NCBI RefSeq assembly: GCF_008831285.2
Contig: NC_045143.1
Span: forward strand, 18,069,655 to 18,129,654
DNA from: Nymphaea colorata
Lineage: Eukaryota; Streptophyta; Magnoliopsida; Nymphaeales; Nymphaeaceae
DNA length: 60,000 bases
Direction of reading: 5' to 3'
How positions within the stretch are numbered: position 1 is the stretch's first letter; the number at the start of each line of letters is the position of its first letter. The notes under the pieces were generated by a model. The model was given only the letters and a program-made list of their open reading frames with translations. It was not told the DNA's origin and did not search any database. The position numbers and the translations under genes are program-made. Positions 48,262 through 60,000 of this stretch are shown in pieces.

Positions 48262-51200
48262 TCAAGCACTTCCCGTCAGTGTCTGATCCAACATTTCTTT
48301 GGCTTCGTCAACTATTTTTATCTCAGCTATAAGCTTATTCAGCTTCAGAAGGTCTTCTGCACGGATATCTTCTGGAACCTTCTTATAACCAGAAGAATTC
48401 ATCCTATTCTGCAACTTTTCTTGCTCCCTGAGAATAAAAGAGACGAGTTACCAAACACGATGTCAGCTCCATTAATTTGTCCAAGGAAATGGAAAGTGCA
48501 GAGAGTTAACCAAAACAGACTAAGGTGCGCTTTGTCCAAAAAAAAAATTAGTAAAATAGAAACATGCAACCAGGACAGAAGCCATCAACAACTTTTTCCA
48601 AATGCTCGTTCTGATTAACAATGTAGGAATCAATACAATTAGCTCCAAACTGACGGGTTCCAACCTGATGGAACAGATCAGAACGGACCCCTTGAGAATA
48701 TTTATATGCCTCGTTTGCAGTCACGCTGTTAAGGCTTTGGCAATTGCAAATCGCAAGTGTGACAATATGATTACACTTAATCAGGCTTAGGTAATTCATA
48801 ATTGCAAACTTAAGTATAATTGCAAACTGGCAATAACTTCACTTAAGATGACAAGTCTATGTGAGTAAATCCATTACATCCTACACGACTAGAAGCTACA
48901 GCTTAGGACTCTCATTGATACAGAAATGATGAATCCTTAATATGCCCCTGGATAATGAAAAATACAAGATTTGCTGGACAATATATTTTGGAAAAATAAA
49001 CATCCGGATTTCTACCCAGAATAGACAACCGCTGTAAATACTTGCCTTTGCAATTCTTCCTTCTTTTTTCTCAGCTTTTCCTGTTCCGCATCTGCATTTA
49101 CACTTCCTTGGGCTTGCAAATAGACGGAAACATTTTCATTTACAATGTTGACTGAGCATCCGACTGGAGCAGCATCTTTTTCACTTAAAATCTACAAAAT
49201 ATATCTCGTAATGTTAAGATCACATTTGCCAGCATTTCCTAATTCCATGCCACTAACCGTAGACTACTGAAACATGCAGCAACATTACTGTTCAGTTTCC
49301 TCTTGGACAAATTATTAAAACGTACACACAGCTGGCTTTTTAAAACACTAAAACAAAAATTGTGGAATGCTAGCTGGCAGACACTACTCAAACAAACCAA
49401 GAAAGATGGTGATGACACAATAATAGTACTTCCAAGGAGAAACAAAAAGTTTTAGTGAAACCAATCAGCAATCGTATTTTCAAATATAGCAGGCACCAAT
49501 TAGGCAACATGCTTACAGATAATCATCCTGAATAATGCACCGATTTTAACAAAAGTAACAACTAGAAGAAAGAAAAAACTTCTCATAGTTTGCCAGGAAA
49601 AGGAAGCAAAGTTCGAAAATGACTTCCATTACTAGTAAAAAACCCCAGAATAATATGTGTACCTCTAACGAAGATAGAACTGCAAGAGTTGAAATCTCCA
49701 AGTGGCGATTACTGATAACCTCCCTAACATCATCAGCCTTGCAAAGCACAAAAGCTTTTTGCCTGAACACATCGACCAATATAAGAGAAAGAGAGAGGAG
49801 AGGGAAGTGTTGCGGGGGGAGAAAGAGGTGGGGTGGGTGCGTGGGTGGGTGGGGCAGTAATACATACTTCTTCTGTCTTTCATCAGCAGGCAGAAGGGCA
49901 CGCAATGATCTAATTGATCTAACCACAGAATCCAATAGATTCATCTCCTTCTCAATTTCATCATCTGTCCATTCCTGTCATGACAAAGACAAGAAAGTTA
50001 TAACTGACCAAGCAAACAATGTTTCAAAACAGGCAGCGAGCTAGTTTGATCAGTATGAGTAAAACCAACCTCTATAACTGATGGATAGTCAGCTATCATG
50101 ATTGATTCTTTTCTTGTAAAATCACCATGCCTTTCAGGAAGTCGCTGCCAGAGTTCTTCAGTCACAAATGGCATAAATGGATGGAGCAAACGCAGCCCAT
50201 TATCAAGACACAGCCAAAGTGTATCTCTAGCAGCACTTTTGCTAGACTCACAATCAGAGCCAGAAATGAAGAAAGGTTTTATCACTTCGATAAACACATC
50301 ACATAATTGGTACTGCCACCATGAATAAACTGCAGTAGTTGCTGCGGAAAAGTCGTACAGCTCAAGGGAAGTCACAGTTTTAGCTATAGCCTTGTTCAAA
50401 ACTGACAATATCCACTTGCAACTAAATGGAAGAGTCTGCACAGATAGCTTCTCGGGAGGAGCATAATCATCGCTTAGCTTGCTCATAGCAAAACGAATAG
50501 CATTCCAAAGCTTATTACACCACTGCCGGTACCCAACCACCCTTTGAATGTCCAAGTTTATTTTATCAGACTACATGAAGAAAGAAAAGTTTTTGTTAGA
50601 TTGGAACTTTCATCATTCCATGAGAAATTTTCTGGAAGAGCAAAAAACCTGAGCAGTGTATGACACCAGGGCAAAGCGAAGAGCATCTGCACCACATTCT
50701 GGGATGCCATTTGGGAAATCCATGACCTGTCCTTGTTTAGCAACAACCAGTTCACTTGGGTCTAGATTACCATGTTCGAGCCTTTGGTGAAGACCTTCTA
50801 GTGTTATACCATTAATTACTTCGAGTGGATCAATAACATTTCCCAATGACTTAGACATCTTGCGACCATGTGCATCCCTTATCATCGGATGTAAGTAAAT
50901 CTGTGGGGAAGTATGAAATCCCATCAAATTCCTTAACTTTCACTAACATAAGAAATTGTGACATGCTGTGCAGAGCAGAAGATCGATGGCCAAAATTCAA
51001 CAGTTACCTGCTTAAATGGTACTTCACCAGTCAATCTCATTCCTAGCATCACCATTCGAGCAACCCAGAAGAACAGAATGTCATGCCCAGTTTCAAGAAC
51101 TGAGGTCGGATAGAATGTCCTGAAGTCCAAAGTATCATCTGGCCAGCCCATCACAGAGAAAGGAAAGAGACCAGAGGAAAACCATGTATCCAACACATCC

Positions 51201-54200
51201 TGGTCTTGAGTGATTTGAAATTTTTTCCCAGGGAACAAACCCCTGGCCATCTCTAAGGCTTCTCCCTCATCTCTGCCGACCACCCAGTGATCATTGTAGA
51301 CACCAAAACCATCAGATGAATCACCTCCCACAGTTACATACCAGGCTGGAATGCGGTGACCCCACCATAGTTGTCTAGATATGCACCAGTCACGAATGTT
51401 TCCCATCCATCTATAACAGAAATCGCAAAACAAGCCATAATAAGGAACTATAGCAAATTAGCAATAACAAAAAGGCCATATGGGTAAAATGAGCAAGAAA
51501 CAGAACCTAAACCACTCTGCTTCAAACTGCTTTGGAGTGATAATAACTTTTCCTTCCTGAACTGCATCTAGTGCTTGTTTTGCCATCTCATTGCAGCTAA
51601 TAAACCATTGTGGTTTTATCATTGGTTCCACAACATCATTGCTTCTGGAGCAAATAGCAAGACGCATTTCATTGTTCTTAAAGCCTCTATAGAGTCCCTG
51701 CACAAATGACAAAACAAGCTCCACATTGTTCCATAGCTTTAACATGTCAAAAACATTTAAATAACCAAGATGCATGATATAGTAACCTTAGTACAAGTTT
51801 CTTGTTTATGATGCATATTTGTGTACGTTGTTTGCTTATACATACATAAAAATTTTAAGAAAGTTTGGTTCTTATAATTTGGAATTTCAGGCTTATATAT
51901 GGTCTTCTGACACTAATCTGTTTCCATGTTGGCGCTTGGCCAAACTGTTGCCATGACTTTCATCTTAAGAAAGGCTGATCCATTTTGTTATTTGCATACT
52001 TTTAGGTACCGAAAGGTACCAACAGTAAATTTAGCTTCTTCTGTAGTCACCGTTGAATTTCACATCAGAAGTACCAGGTGGAGCAAGCAAAAGATGGTTT
52101 ACTTGAGAAAAGAAAATAAAATGGATAACCATTCTAACACCAAAATCAATCCAAATGTAACAGAAAATAAGCTGATGAAACCATGAAACACACTCAAGCA
52201 TATCTACGGATAAATAAGCATTACCTTCCTTTTCAGAGCTTCCACAACAGCAACACGAGCTTCAAAACGCAACATCCCTTCAAATTCTGATCCTCCATTA
52301 CTATTTATTTTTCCATCATCAGTAAAAATGTTGATAAAGCCAAGGTTATGGCGCTTCCCCACATCAAAATCATTTGGGTCATGAGCAGGTGTTATCTGAT
52401 ACAATAGAAAAAAAGGTTTAGTCCTGTTGGTATGTGAAGGAAGGCCAAAGTATACATGAGCTGAGCATATATGTAGTTTGGGCTCACAGACAATCAGATG
52501 CAGTTACAAGTACTTTGATCTTTGAATACACCAAAATATGTTCATGGATACTCTGAACATTCAAAACATTAATACCATAATATATTCTTATCAGCAATAC
52601 CTCAGAGGAAAAAAAACAACTTTGAGAATTTTTTATGGCGTATCAAAAAAAACTTTTAACCAATATCTAAGACTTTAAACCCAAAAACATAAAAGCAAGC
52701 ATATATGTATAGCATAAGCATCAGATTTGAAAAGCAAAATCACCATAGATGCTACCTAATAAATAAGCACAGGTATGGATATGGGGGAAGGCAGGGGAAT
52801 TTTAGAAAATGTGGATATGGGAGACACACACACATAAAATCCCACAAAAGTTCATGTACTTTGTTAAAAGAAAAAGGTCTAATGCATGTGCCCTGGTACC
52901 AATCTCACCGTGTCCGCATACTGGCACCAATCTGTTATATCCATATGAAATAGGAGGTCACCTCTTGTATAGCTGCATTTATCATAAAAAACCTTACAAA
53001 AATGTTATACCATAACCATTGTCAAAAATGTTCTCGGGTCTTTTTTCCAATGTTTTTTTTTATTAATCAGTTTTCAGGAAAAACTTGGGAAAACCATGAA
53101 AATGCAATAGAATATACAAAAGTAATAGAAAAAATTATGACAATTTGAGTTTTGTACTATTTTTCTTAAAAAAAACATTGATAAAAATTCGAAACAGACA
53201 TCAGAATGTCAAAAGAGACCTTCACGAAATTAAGATACACTAAAAGCACTTCTCAAAAGGAATACAAAAAATGTGGTACATTCATTTTGCTGTTTTGCAA
53301 AATATCACGGTTTTGTCGTCGTTTTCTCTTTTTCCTCTGTTTTCCTTATCATTTTTGTAAAAAAAAAAGCCAAAAATTTGTGACCATGACTACAAGTGAA
53401 CATTATGCATTGAAGCCTGAAGCAGTCACCAAATGCCTGGCAAGGTCAAGCATGGGATTTAACTTAAGAGAATTAACCCATAGCTGTAATTTTATATATC
53501 AAATAAGCAGAGCCAAGTACAAATTAAGTCCAATGGAGCACCTGCTGAATAAATTCAACAAAAAAGTAAGGAAAATCAGAACGTTAATACCTTTACAGCG
53601 CCTGTTCCAAAACTTGGATCAACTAAGATTTCATCACATATGATTGGAAGCTTCCTTCCATTAAAAGGATGAACAGCAAATTTCCCATGAAAATGAGTGT
53701 ACCGCTTGTCTTGAGGGTGAACAGCAATAGCAGTATCACCAAGCATTGTTTCGACCCTTGTAGTTGCAACAATAATCTCACCGAGGCCACCCTCTAGAGG
53801 GTAAGCAAACTCTGTCAATACACCAAATTCTACATGCTCTTTATAGCCTGGAACTTTCAGCATAGTTCTTTCCTTGATTTCAATTGAATCCACCTACAAG
53901 ATTACAGAGACTAACTATAATAAATTTTAGAAAAACTTGTTTTCAGAGCACATTTAGGCAGTGTGCTGTTCATGGCATATGTTATGTTCCAAATTTTCAA
54001 GCACATATACCTCAATATCAGATATAGCAGTCCTCAGCACACAGTCCCAATTCACCAGACGAATATCTCTGCAGTGAACGCAAAGTCAACAAAACTTATC
54101 AAGAAATAAAGTACATCAGCATCATGTGTCAGATGGTTCTATTAGCCATGAAGAAGCTAAAACCGGACATGCAACTGGCAGATACTGATCGTACAGTAGC

Positions 54201-54985
54201 AAACAGAAAATAGTTCATGTTTGGTGCCCCTAGTAATCAAGCAAAAAGGCTACCAAGTTGCCCCATGCTTGCAAGTAACAAGATGATGCCTAAAGCCACA
54301 ATAAGAAAGCCTAAGACCAATGCATTGAGACCATAAATAAAAAACTATTGGAATGAGGAGGATTCCATACTTTGAAGCTAAGAACAGGTTTTGAAGACAA
54401 CATATTCACAACTGGTACGATGAAGGCCTAGATGTGCAACAGTCAGTTGAATACGGATGTCTAAGAGCAAAACGAAGTAGGAAGCTCTTGAAACATTACC
54501 TTCATTCAGTTCCATAGATATCTCCCGAACAACTTACGAAGAAGCTAAAACCGGACATGCAACTGGCAGATACTGATCGTGTACAGTAGCAAACAGAAAA
54601 TAGTTCATGTTTGGTGCTCCTAGTAATCAAGCAAAAAGGCTACCAAGTTGCCCCATGCTTGCAAGTAACAAGATGATGCCTAAAGCCACAATACGAAAGC
54701 CTAAGACCAACACATTGAGACCATAAATAAAAAACTATTGGAATGAGGAGGATTCCATACTTTGAAGCTAAGAACAGGTTTTGAAAACAACATATTCACA
54801 ACTGGTACGTTGAAGGCCTAGATGTGCAACAGTCAGTTGAATACGGATGTCTAAGAGCAAAACGAAGTAGGAAGCTCTTGAAACATTACCTTCATTCAGT
54901 TCCATAGATATCTCCCGAACAACCTATGACACACACAAGGTGTTCCCCTTCCTTTTTTTTTTTTTTGGGAAGGAGCAGAGATGTT

Positions 54986-55059
<74 letters not shown>

Positions 55060-58000
55060 TTGTGTTTTATTTGAAAAAACATGATAAATACGTTAAATAT
55101 GACTCAGCCGAAAAAAACGTCAATAAAACGCATCTTTTGAAAAAGATGCCAGAAATAAGAAAAAGACGTCACATTATTTTTACTGCATGTGAGAATTTTT
55201 GTAAAAGCGGAAAGCCAGACAGTTAGTTTATATTTTCTAATTTTGATTTGTTGTTCTGATAGAATCTGCTATGAAAGCTGCATGTAGTAATGATGATTAA
55301 TCAGTACAAAATTTAATCAAGAAGAGAGCGAGATGGTTAACCGAAAAATTAGGTGCAACAAAGAAGAGAGAGAGAGAGACAGCCTAACTACTCCTTAATT
55401 AACAAAACGTTAATCCCCTTGCGTTAACTCCCTCACCATATTCAGCCTATATATATCATGTGGCTGAATAAAGAGGATCTAGCATGGGGACCAACAGAAT
55501 TTATTACATCGAGACCCTACCTATGGCTATTATTTACTTTTAACCTACTACTTTCCACCCACATCCAATCATGTTCATCTAGTCATTTTTCAATGTTTCT
55601 TATTAATTTTTTATTTATTTTGCTTTTACCTAATTTTTAGGATTTCTTTAACTTTTTTAATTTGCAAAATACAATTTTGCTGTATTCCGTATTATACCCG
55701 TAAATGATATCTATAAATCTATATATCTATATCTATATCTATATCTATATACATATATATATATATGGCCTACAAATTCATTTTCAAGGATTACAAACTT
55801 TTCTTGTCAAAACTAAGCAAATTATGATAATATTTGGCTGCCCTAAAAGCAGAAGAATAGCCTCTCATGCTAATGCTTGTCCAAAGCTTGCTTAGAGGTG
55901 AGCGTCCACCTGATTGTTTAAGCATACCACACACTGTATTCGTTCTTTTCAAAATAGACAACAAAAGACATATAGACAACAATATTCAGTGTGGAAAGAA
56001 AAAACTATGGAAAGAAATATTATATTAAAAGATAAAGATGTCCATATGCAATCCATTCGGCATCCATTCAGAACTTGGAATAAAGCACTAGGTGTAACAC
56101 GAGAATAGCAACCGTCAAGAAAGTGACACAACATCTACAGGTTATGTTCACAATGATTCATTTCTCAAAGGGACAAAAACAGCTCATTATTAAAGATAAC
56201 AGTAAACAGAATGACTGCTCTAACAGAGGAAAATACCTGCATGATAAGAAAAAAAAGAACGTGTAACTGATAGAAAACAAAAGAATGATAAGGAACCATA
56301 ACAGCAAGTGAATTCAATCAATATCAACACCTGTAGATAAGCCCTTCTTTATAAAGTCTAACAAAGGCCTCAGTCACAGCCCTTGATCTTTTTTCATCCA
56401 TGGTGAAGCACTGGAAAAGGCAGAGACTGATGTGAGTAGCTTTTCCATAAAACAGTCAAAAATAATTTCTCAAAATCAAAAGAAACATCCACTAGACAAA
56501 ACGGCTATACAAAATCACAGATATATTATTTAAAATTCTGCTACTTAATAATAGTAATAAAAATAGTAACACCTCTCGAGTCCAATCCAGGGTGGCACCA
56601 AGACGCCGCTCCTGCTTTAATATGGTTCCACCATATTCTTCTTTCCACTTCCAAACCTTAGCATACACAGAGTAGGTTACAAATAAGTGACAAAGGGAAA
56701 GCCGCAAATGCACAGCCCAGCACCTCTAGTTGAGGTCTGATCACAAGAAATAAAATCTCAACAAAGCAATAAGCAAAAACAAAATGTAATACCTCAGCAA
56801 CAAAATTCTCCCTACCAACATCATGCCTGCTTAGGTTTCTTTCTCGCATAAGCTTCTTCTCCACTACGACCTGCAAATAAGTTCACATGTAAGACAGGTA
56901 AACAACAATTTAACCAATCAAAAGTCATAATGATTAAACATATAATAAAATAATTGCTATTGCAGAATAGCTGATTTCCTCTTCAAAATAAACTGGATAA
57001 CATTTTGAAAATTAGCATGCTTTCTCTTCTCTGTCACATGGGCACACGGTACTGGTACGACATCGGTACGGGTACGGCCCTGGGTACGGCAGGGGTGCTG
57101 CGTTGACCGCACCGGGTGCAGTCAATGCAGCCAAGGTCATTTTTGACCTTTTTCAGGCTCGGTCAAAGTTGACTGAGTTCAAATTTGTCCGATTTTAATG
57201 TTGACGATTTTTACATTTTAACTTTTTAAACCATTTTAGCATTAAAATTTCGAAACCCTCATTTCAATGTTCCACTTCCCTCTTTTTTCTTCGTTCTTGC
57301 TTCGTAGTGTTGGGGTTCGTTTTTTGCTTCGCTAGCTCCTTTATCTTGTTATGTAAAAGTTTATGTTGTTCTTTTGTTTGTGCTTATGCTTCTGTACACG
57401 CGTGATTTTCTTCGGCTTCAGTTGAGCAGTAAATTTGCGACTGAGGCGAATGAGAATCAAGAATGACAAATTTTGGATTATGATTTCTGAATATGTTATT
57501 CTGTTTGTAATTTTTTGATATATATACGTGTGAATATGTTATTTTGTTTGAAATTTTTTGACATATATATGTATATGTGCATGTGTGTGTACGGCCATAC
57601 CCCCGCACCCGAGTTTTTAAAAAATGGCCCGTACTCGTACCCGCACCAGCACACATACCTATGTGACATAGTTTCTCTTTAGTTCAAAAAAAAAAAACTT
57701 AGGAGAATGGTGCAGATTATAGTTGGCTTTTGAAGTCTTGAGAAAACTAGAAAAGCACTACTTATGATAAATTTGAGAAAGGTACACAAAGAGATAACAG
57801 TTAAGTTTCAGCAGTTAGACAATTATCACAACATCCAGGGTTAATAGCATCAGCTATTGCCGCTCCTTTCAACTGAGAGGAACAGTTACAACAGGACACA
57901 AGAAACCAACAGTAATATACAAAAATCAAGAACTAATTAGATGAATATGTATTCTCAATTAAAATATCAGATCAGGATTAGTCATCACTCAAAGGACCAC

Positions 58001-59368
58001 AGAACGCAAGAAACCCCATCTCCAGAGGCTAAGTATTGGATTCTTACACATTTGACTCAGTTGGCAAACTTGGCATAAAAGATCAGCTAAAATTAAACAA
58101 ACCTCTTAAAGTAAAAATATGAAGCACAGTCACAAAAGACTTTTTCGAGTTTTAAACGGCGAGGTTAACTCAGATATATATGGCAAACTTACAAAAAAGG
58201 GAAAAATATGGTAGATTTTTAAAAATTAAAAAAAAAACTAAAAATGAAGGAAAATAAAATAAGTGAGAAACTAATAACACAAACATTAAAAAATAAGTAG
58301 ATTTGCAACAAATAAAAATTAGAAAATGAAAAAAAAAATGTTTGGCATTAAAAAAATGAAAAAACATGTATTTTACGTTTTTTAAAAAAAACATGTTTTT
58401 TAGTTTTAAACGACAATTTTATTTATCACATTTTTTCAAAAATAATGTGTTTTTTGTGACTATGAAATGAAGCAACCTATTGATTTCATACAAAGCTTCA
58501 ACTAGTCTAAGTTCATGAAATCAATTACTATTTCAAAGGACCCAAGATGTTGTGCCATGCAGGCCATCATCCTCTGGATCTCCAAGCATATAATCACATC
58601 TAACAATGTTGATCATGATAGCTAACAATTAAAAAAGCATCACCTGAACATGTTGATCATGTTAGCTAACAATTAAAAATGCATCACCTGATTTTTTGAC
58701 TCCATACCTTACTTTCCTACTTGAAAAACCAAGATGCTGGAGAGGGGAGAGAGAGACGTTAAGCATATCACCTGAGTAGCTATGCCAGCATGGTCCATTC
58801 CAGGAACCCAAAGTGCATTATAACCACTCATTCTTCGCCACCTAATAATTGTATCCTGTATGTCATGCAAAATTAGAAATCAGCAGTTGTAATGGCAAAT
58901 AAAACAACAAGAGAATGATTGATTAAGCCACCTCAATTGCAGCTGTAAGGCCATGGCCTATGTGCAACGCCCCTGTCACATTTGGTGGTGGTAGGACCTG
59001 AAAAGAATCAAATTGCAAACAAAAATAAATCATGACATAAAGTTGAGAAAACAATGCCAGTTGTTGTGCAATCAGGTTGACGGTTTGCCTAGTTTGACTT
59101 TTAAACCACAGATCTCCAAAGCAAAGCAACAGAATGCCTACAACTGAAATGCAGACAGAGTACAAGAAAATGAAGGAAGAAAAACACAAAATGCAAAAAC
59201 TTTCGTGCATATCCAAGAGAAAAATGAATTCTAGGACAGATCACATGGAAGCCCATAAAGGAACAAACAATAAATGTTTTGGGTATGTAAATGGCTAAGA
59301 AAATACTGGATCAGTAACCAATATATGAAATAAGGCCCTTAGAGATGCAGTGCAAATAGGGTGTTCAT

Positions 59369-59414
<46 letters not shown>

Positions 59415-60000
59415 GCAAGAGCTTTCTTTCATCATTTGTTTTTTAGTTCCATGCATCATTTGGTCACTTATGAAGTTGATAATGTAAAAGTATAGAATCA
59501 TTTAAAGTTAAAAAAAAAAAACCATTGTTATACAAAATCATAGGATGCATAATGCATGTTCCGTTTTCAAATGGCTTAACATATGTGTTCGTTTGCACCA
59601 AAAAGATTTAAAAAAAGAAGTCAAAGGGACAAATCCCACATATCCCACTTGACTTTGTTAATGGAGTTGCTTTGATGCTCTTATAGAAAATGAAGACTCA
59701 AAAACCGACATGCTGTTCAACTAATCGCCACCTATGTAACCTGTATAAAATGTGAGAGACAGATGTCCTTCATATGTCAGACCAACAACCTTATTCTCCA
59801 TTTGGAACCAAGAAACATAAATAAAGGAAAAATAACTAGCATTGCTAGATTCTTCCCCGTGATGCAACCTGCCTCATAGACACTAGGTTTCCACATAGAA
59901 AAAGAATAATATCAACTCCATTTGCAGGCTTGTCCACAACATATTACAAACTTACAATAACAAATGGTGGTTTGTTGCTATCAGTGTCCGCTGTGAAGAA
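48262..60000 (-). CDS. TWN2: Valyl-tRNA synthetase, N-terminus outside the window
   Basis: It joins valine to tRNA-Val and edits mischarged threonine (class Ia). Seventeen minus-strand exons: 59956-60000 (continues right), 58932-58997, 58772-58855, 56793-56870, 56573-56656, 56331-56410, 54011-54068, 53591-53893, 52225-52395, 51507-51697, 51008-51410, 50649-50900, 50070-50570, 49868-49974, 49663-49762, 49046-49191 and 48262-48427. They total 2,835 nt in frame, 944 residues plus TGA. The HIGH motif is in [15 protein letters not shown] (58932-58997). CP1 editing exons carry [14 protein letters not shown] and [15 protein letters not shown] is at 50847-50861. The anticodon-binding domain spans 50070-50570, and a coiled-coil tail ends the protein. 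About 150 residues are missing, so targeting cannot be judged. Arabidopsis TWN2 is embryo-essential. Confidence 0.96.
54150..54923. repeat. Near-identical tandem duplication, period about 388-390 bp, in a ValRS intron
   Basis: Copy 1 (54150-54537) and copy 2 (54538-54923) differ at only a handful of bases plus a 2-bp insertion (gatcgtacag versus gatcgtgtacag). They lie in the 2.26-kb intron between exons 54011-54068 and 56331-56410. No exon-like frame is conserved in the unit. Confidence 0.94.
54988..55059. repeat. Compound (TA)n(GA)n microsatellite
   Basis: About 18 TA units pass directly into GA units, shortly after a T-run (54952-54966), in a ValRS intron. Confidence 0.95.
55707..55767. 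repeat. (TATC/TA)n microsatellite
   Basis: Alternating tatatc and tatctata units end in pure TA, inside a ValRS intron. Confidence 0.9.
57029..57671. mobile_element. hAT-like MITE, 643 bp, TSD tttctctt, in a ValRS intron
   Basis: A perfect 8-bp duplication tttctctt flanks it (57021-57028 and 57672-57679). Ends are ctctgtcacat and, reversed, ctatgtcacat (10 of 11 match). The inverted similarity continues into ggtacgggtacgg / cccgtactcgtaccc blocks. It shares the gtcacat end and the cccgcaccagcac subterminal block with 16173-16561. No transposase is encoded. It sits in the intron between exons 56793-56870 and 58772-58855, apparently without harm. Confidence 0.9.
58607..58694. repeat. Tandem duplication, period 44 bp, carrying donor-like sites
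   Basis: Copies tgttgatcatgatagctaac... (58607) and tgttgatcatgttagctaac... (58651) both end gcatcacctga. On the minus strand that end reads cag|gtgatg, like the true donor cag|gtgata of the ValRS exon ending at 58772. Confidence 0.9.
59367..59415. repeat. Compound (GT)n(GA)n microsatellite
   Basis: About 13 GT units pass directly into about 11 GA units, in the ValRS intron between 58998 and 59955. Confidence 0.95.

Noticed and set aside
49619-50044. 141-codon plus-strand frame opposite ValRS
   Set aside because: Covers exon and intron of ValRS on the opposite strand; no domain.
1-60000. tRNA, rRNA, snoRNA or miRNA genes
   Set aside because: I looked for tRNA A/B-box patterns and long clean hairpins outside MITEs and recognised none; a covariance-model scan would be needed to exclude them.

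Overview
The window is nuclear DNA of a flowering plant. It holds three split plant genes with GT-AG introns, a plant-type chromovirus, a copia relic, MITEs and long AT-rich intergenic DNA. I cannot name the species. No bacterial genes, tRNA or rRNA genes, or CRISPR arrays were seen.

Layout. 1-11856: one old, inactive Ty3/gypsy chromovirus-like retrotransposon with very long LTRs (about 3.65 kb). The outermost ~490 bp of its left LTR lie outside the window. 11897-12260: a lone CACTA-type terminus. 12261-18937: leader and intergenic DNA with small MITEs. 18938-23732 (+): a complete four-exon digalactosyldiacylglycerol synthase gene, DGD2 type, 471 aa. 23733-26418: tail-to-tail intergenic spacer with minisatellites. 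26419-30650 (-): a complete four-exon RSZ-type SR splicing factor, 175 aa, with a promoter and probable 5'-UTR intron reaching to about 33.06 kb. 33.06-48.26 kb: a repeat graveyard, with a hAT-like MITE (35035-35510), a decayed hAT transposase (about 36.0-38.7 kb), a Tourist-like MITE (39854-40584) and a decayed Ty1/copia element on the minus strand (about 42.1-46.5 kb). 48262-60000 (-): the last 17 exons of valyl-tRNA synthetase (944 codons plus stop, all in frame). Its N-terminus lies beyond the right edge.

The three genes are unrelated housekeeping functions: galactolipid synthesis at plastid membranes, pre-mRNA splicing, and tRNA charging. I see no operon-like or pathway link. Their exons read cleanly. 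Mobile DNA and tandem duplications are confined to introns and spacers.

I found no convincing new biological system. The best leads are an ambiguous GC-AG or shifted GT-AG last intron in ValRS, two near-perfect intronic tandem duplications, a MITE family caught twice with clean 8-bp target-site duplications, and several uORFs (one overlapping the start codon) before the DGD2 ATG.
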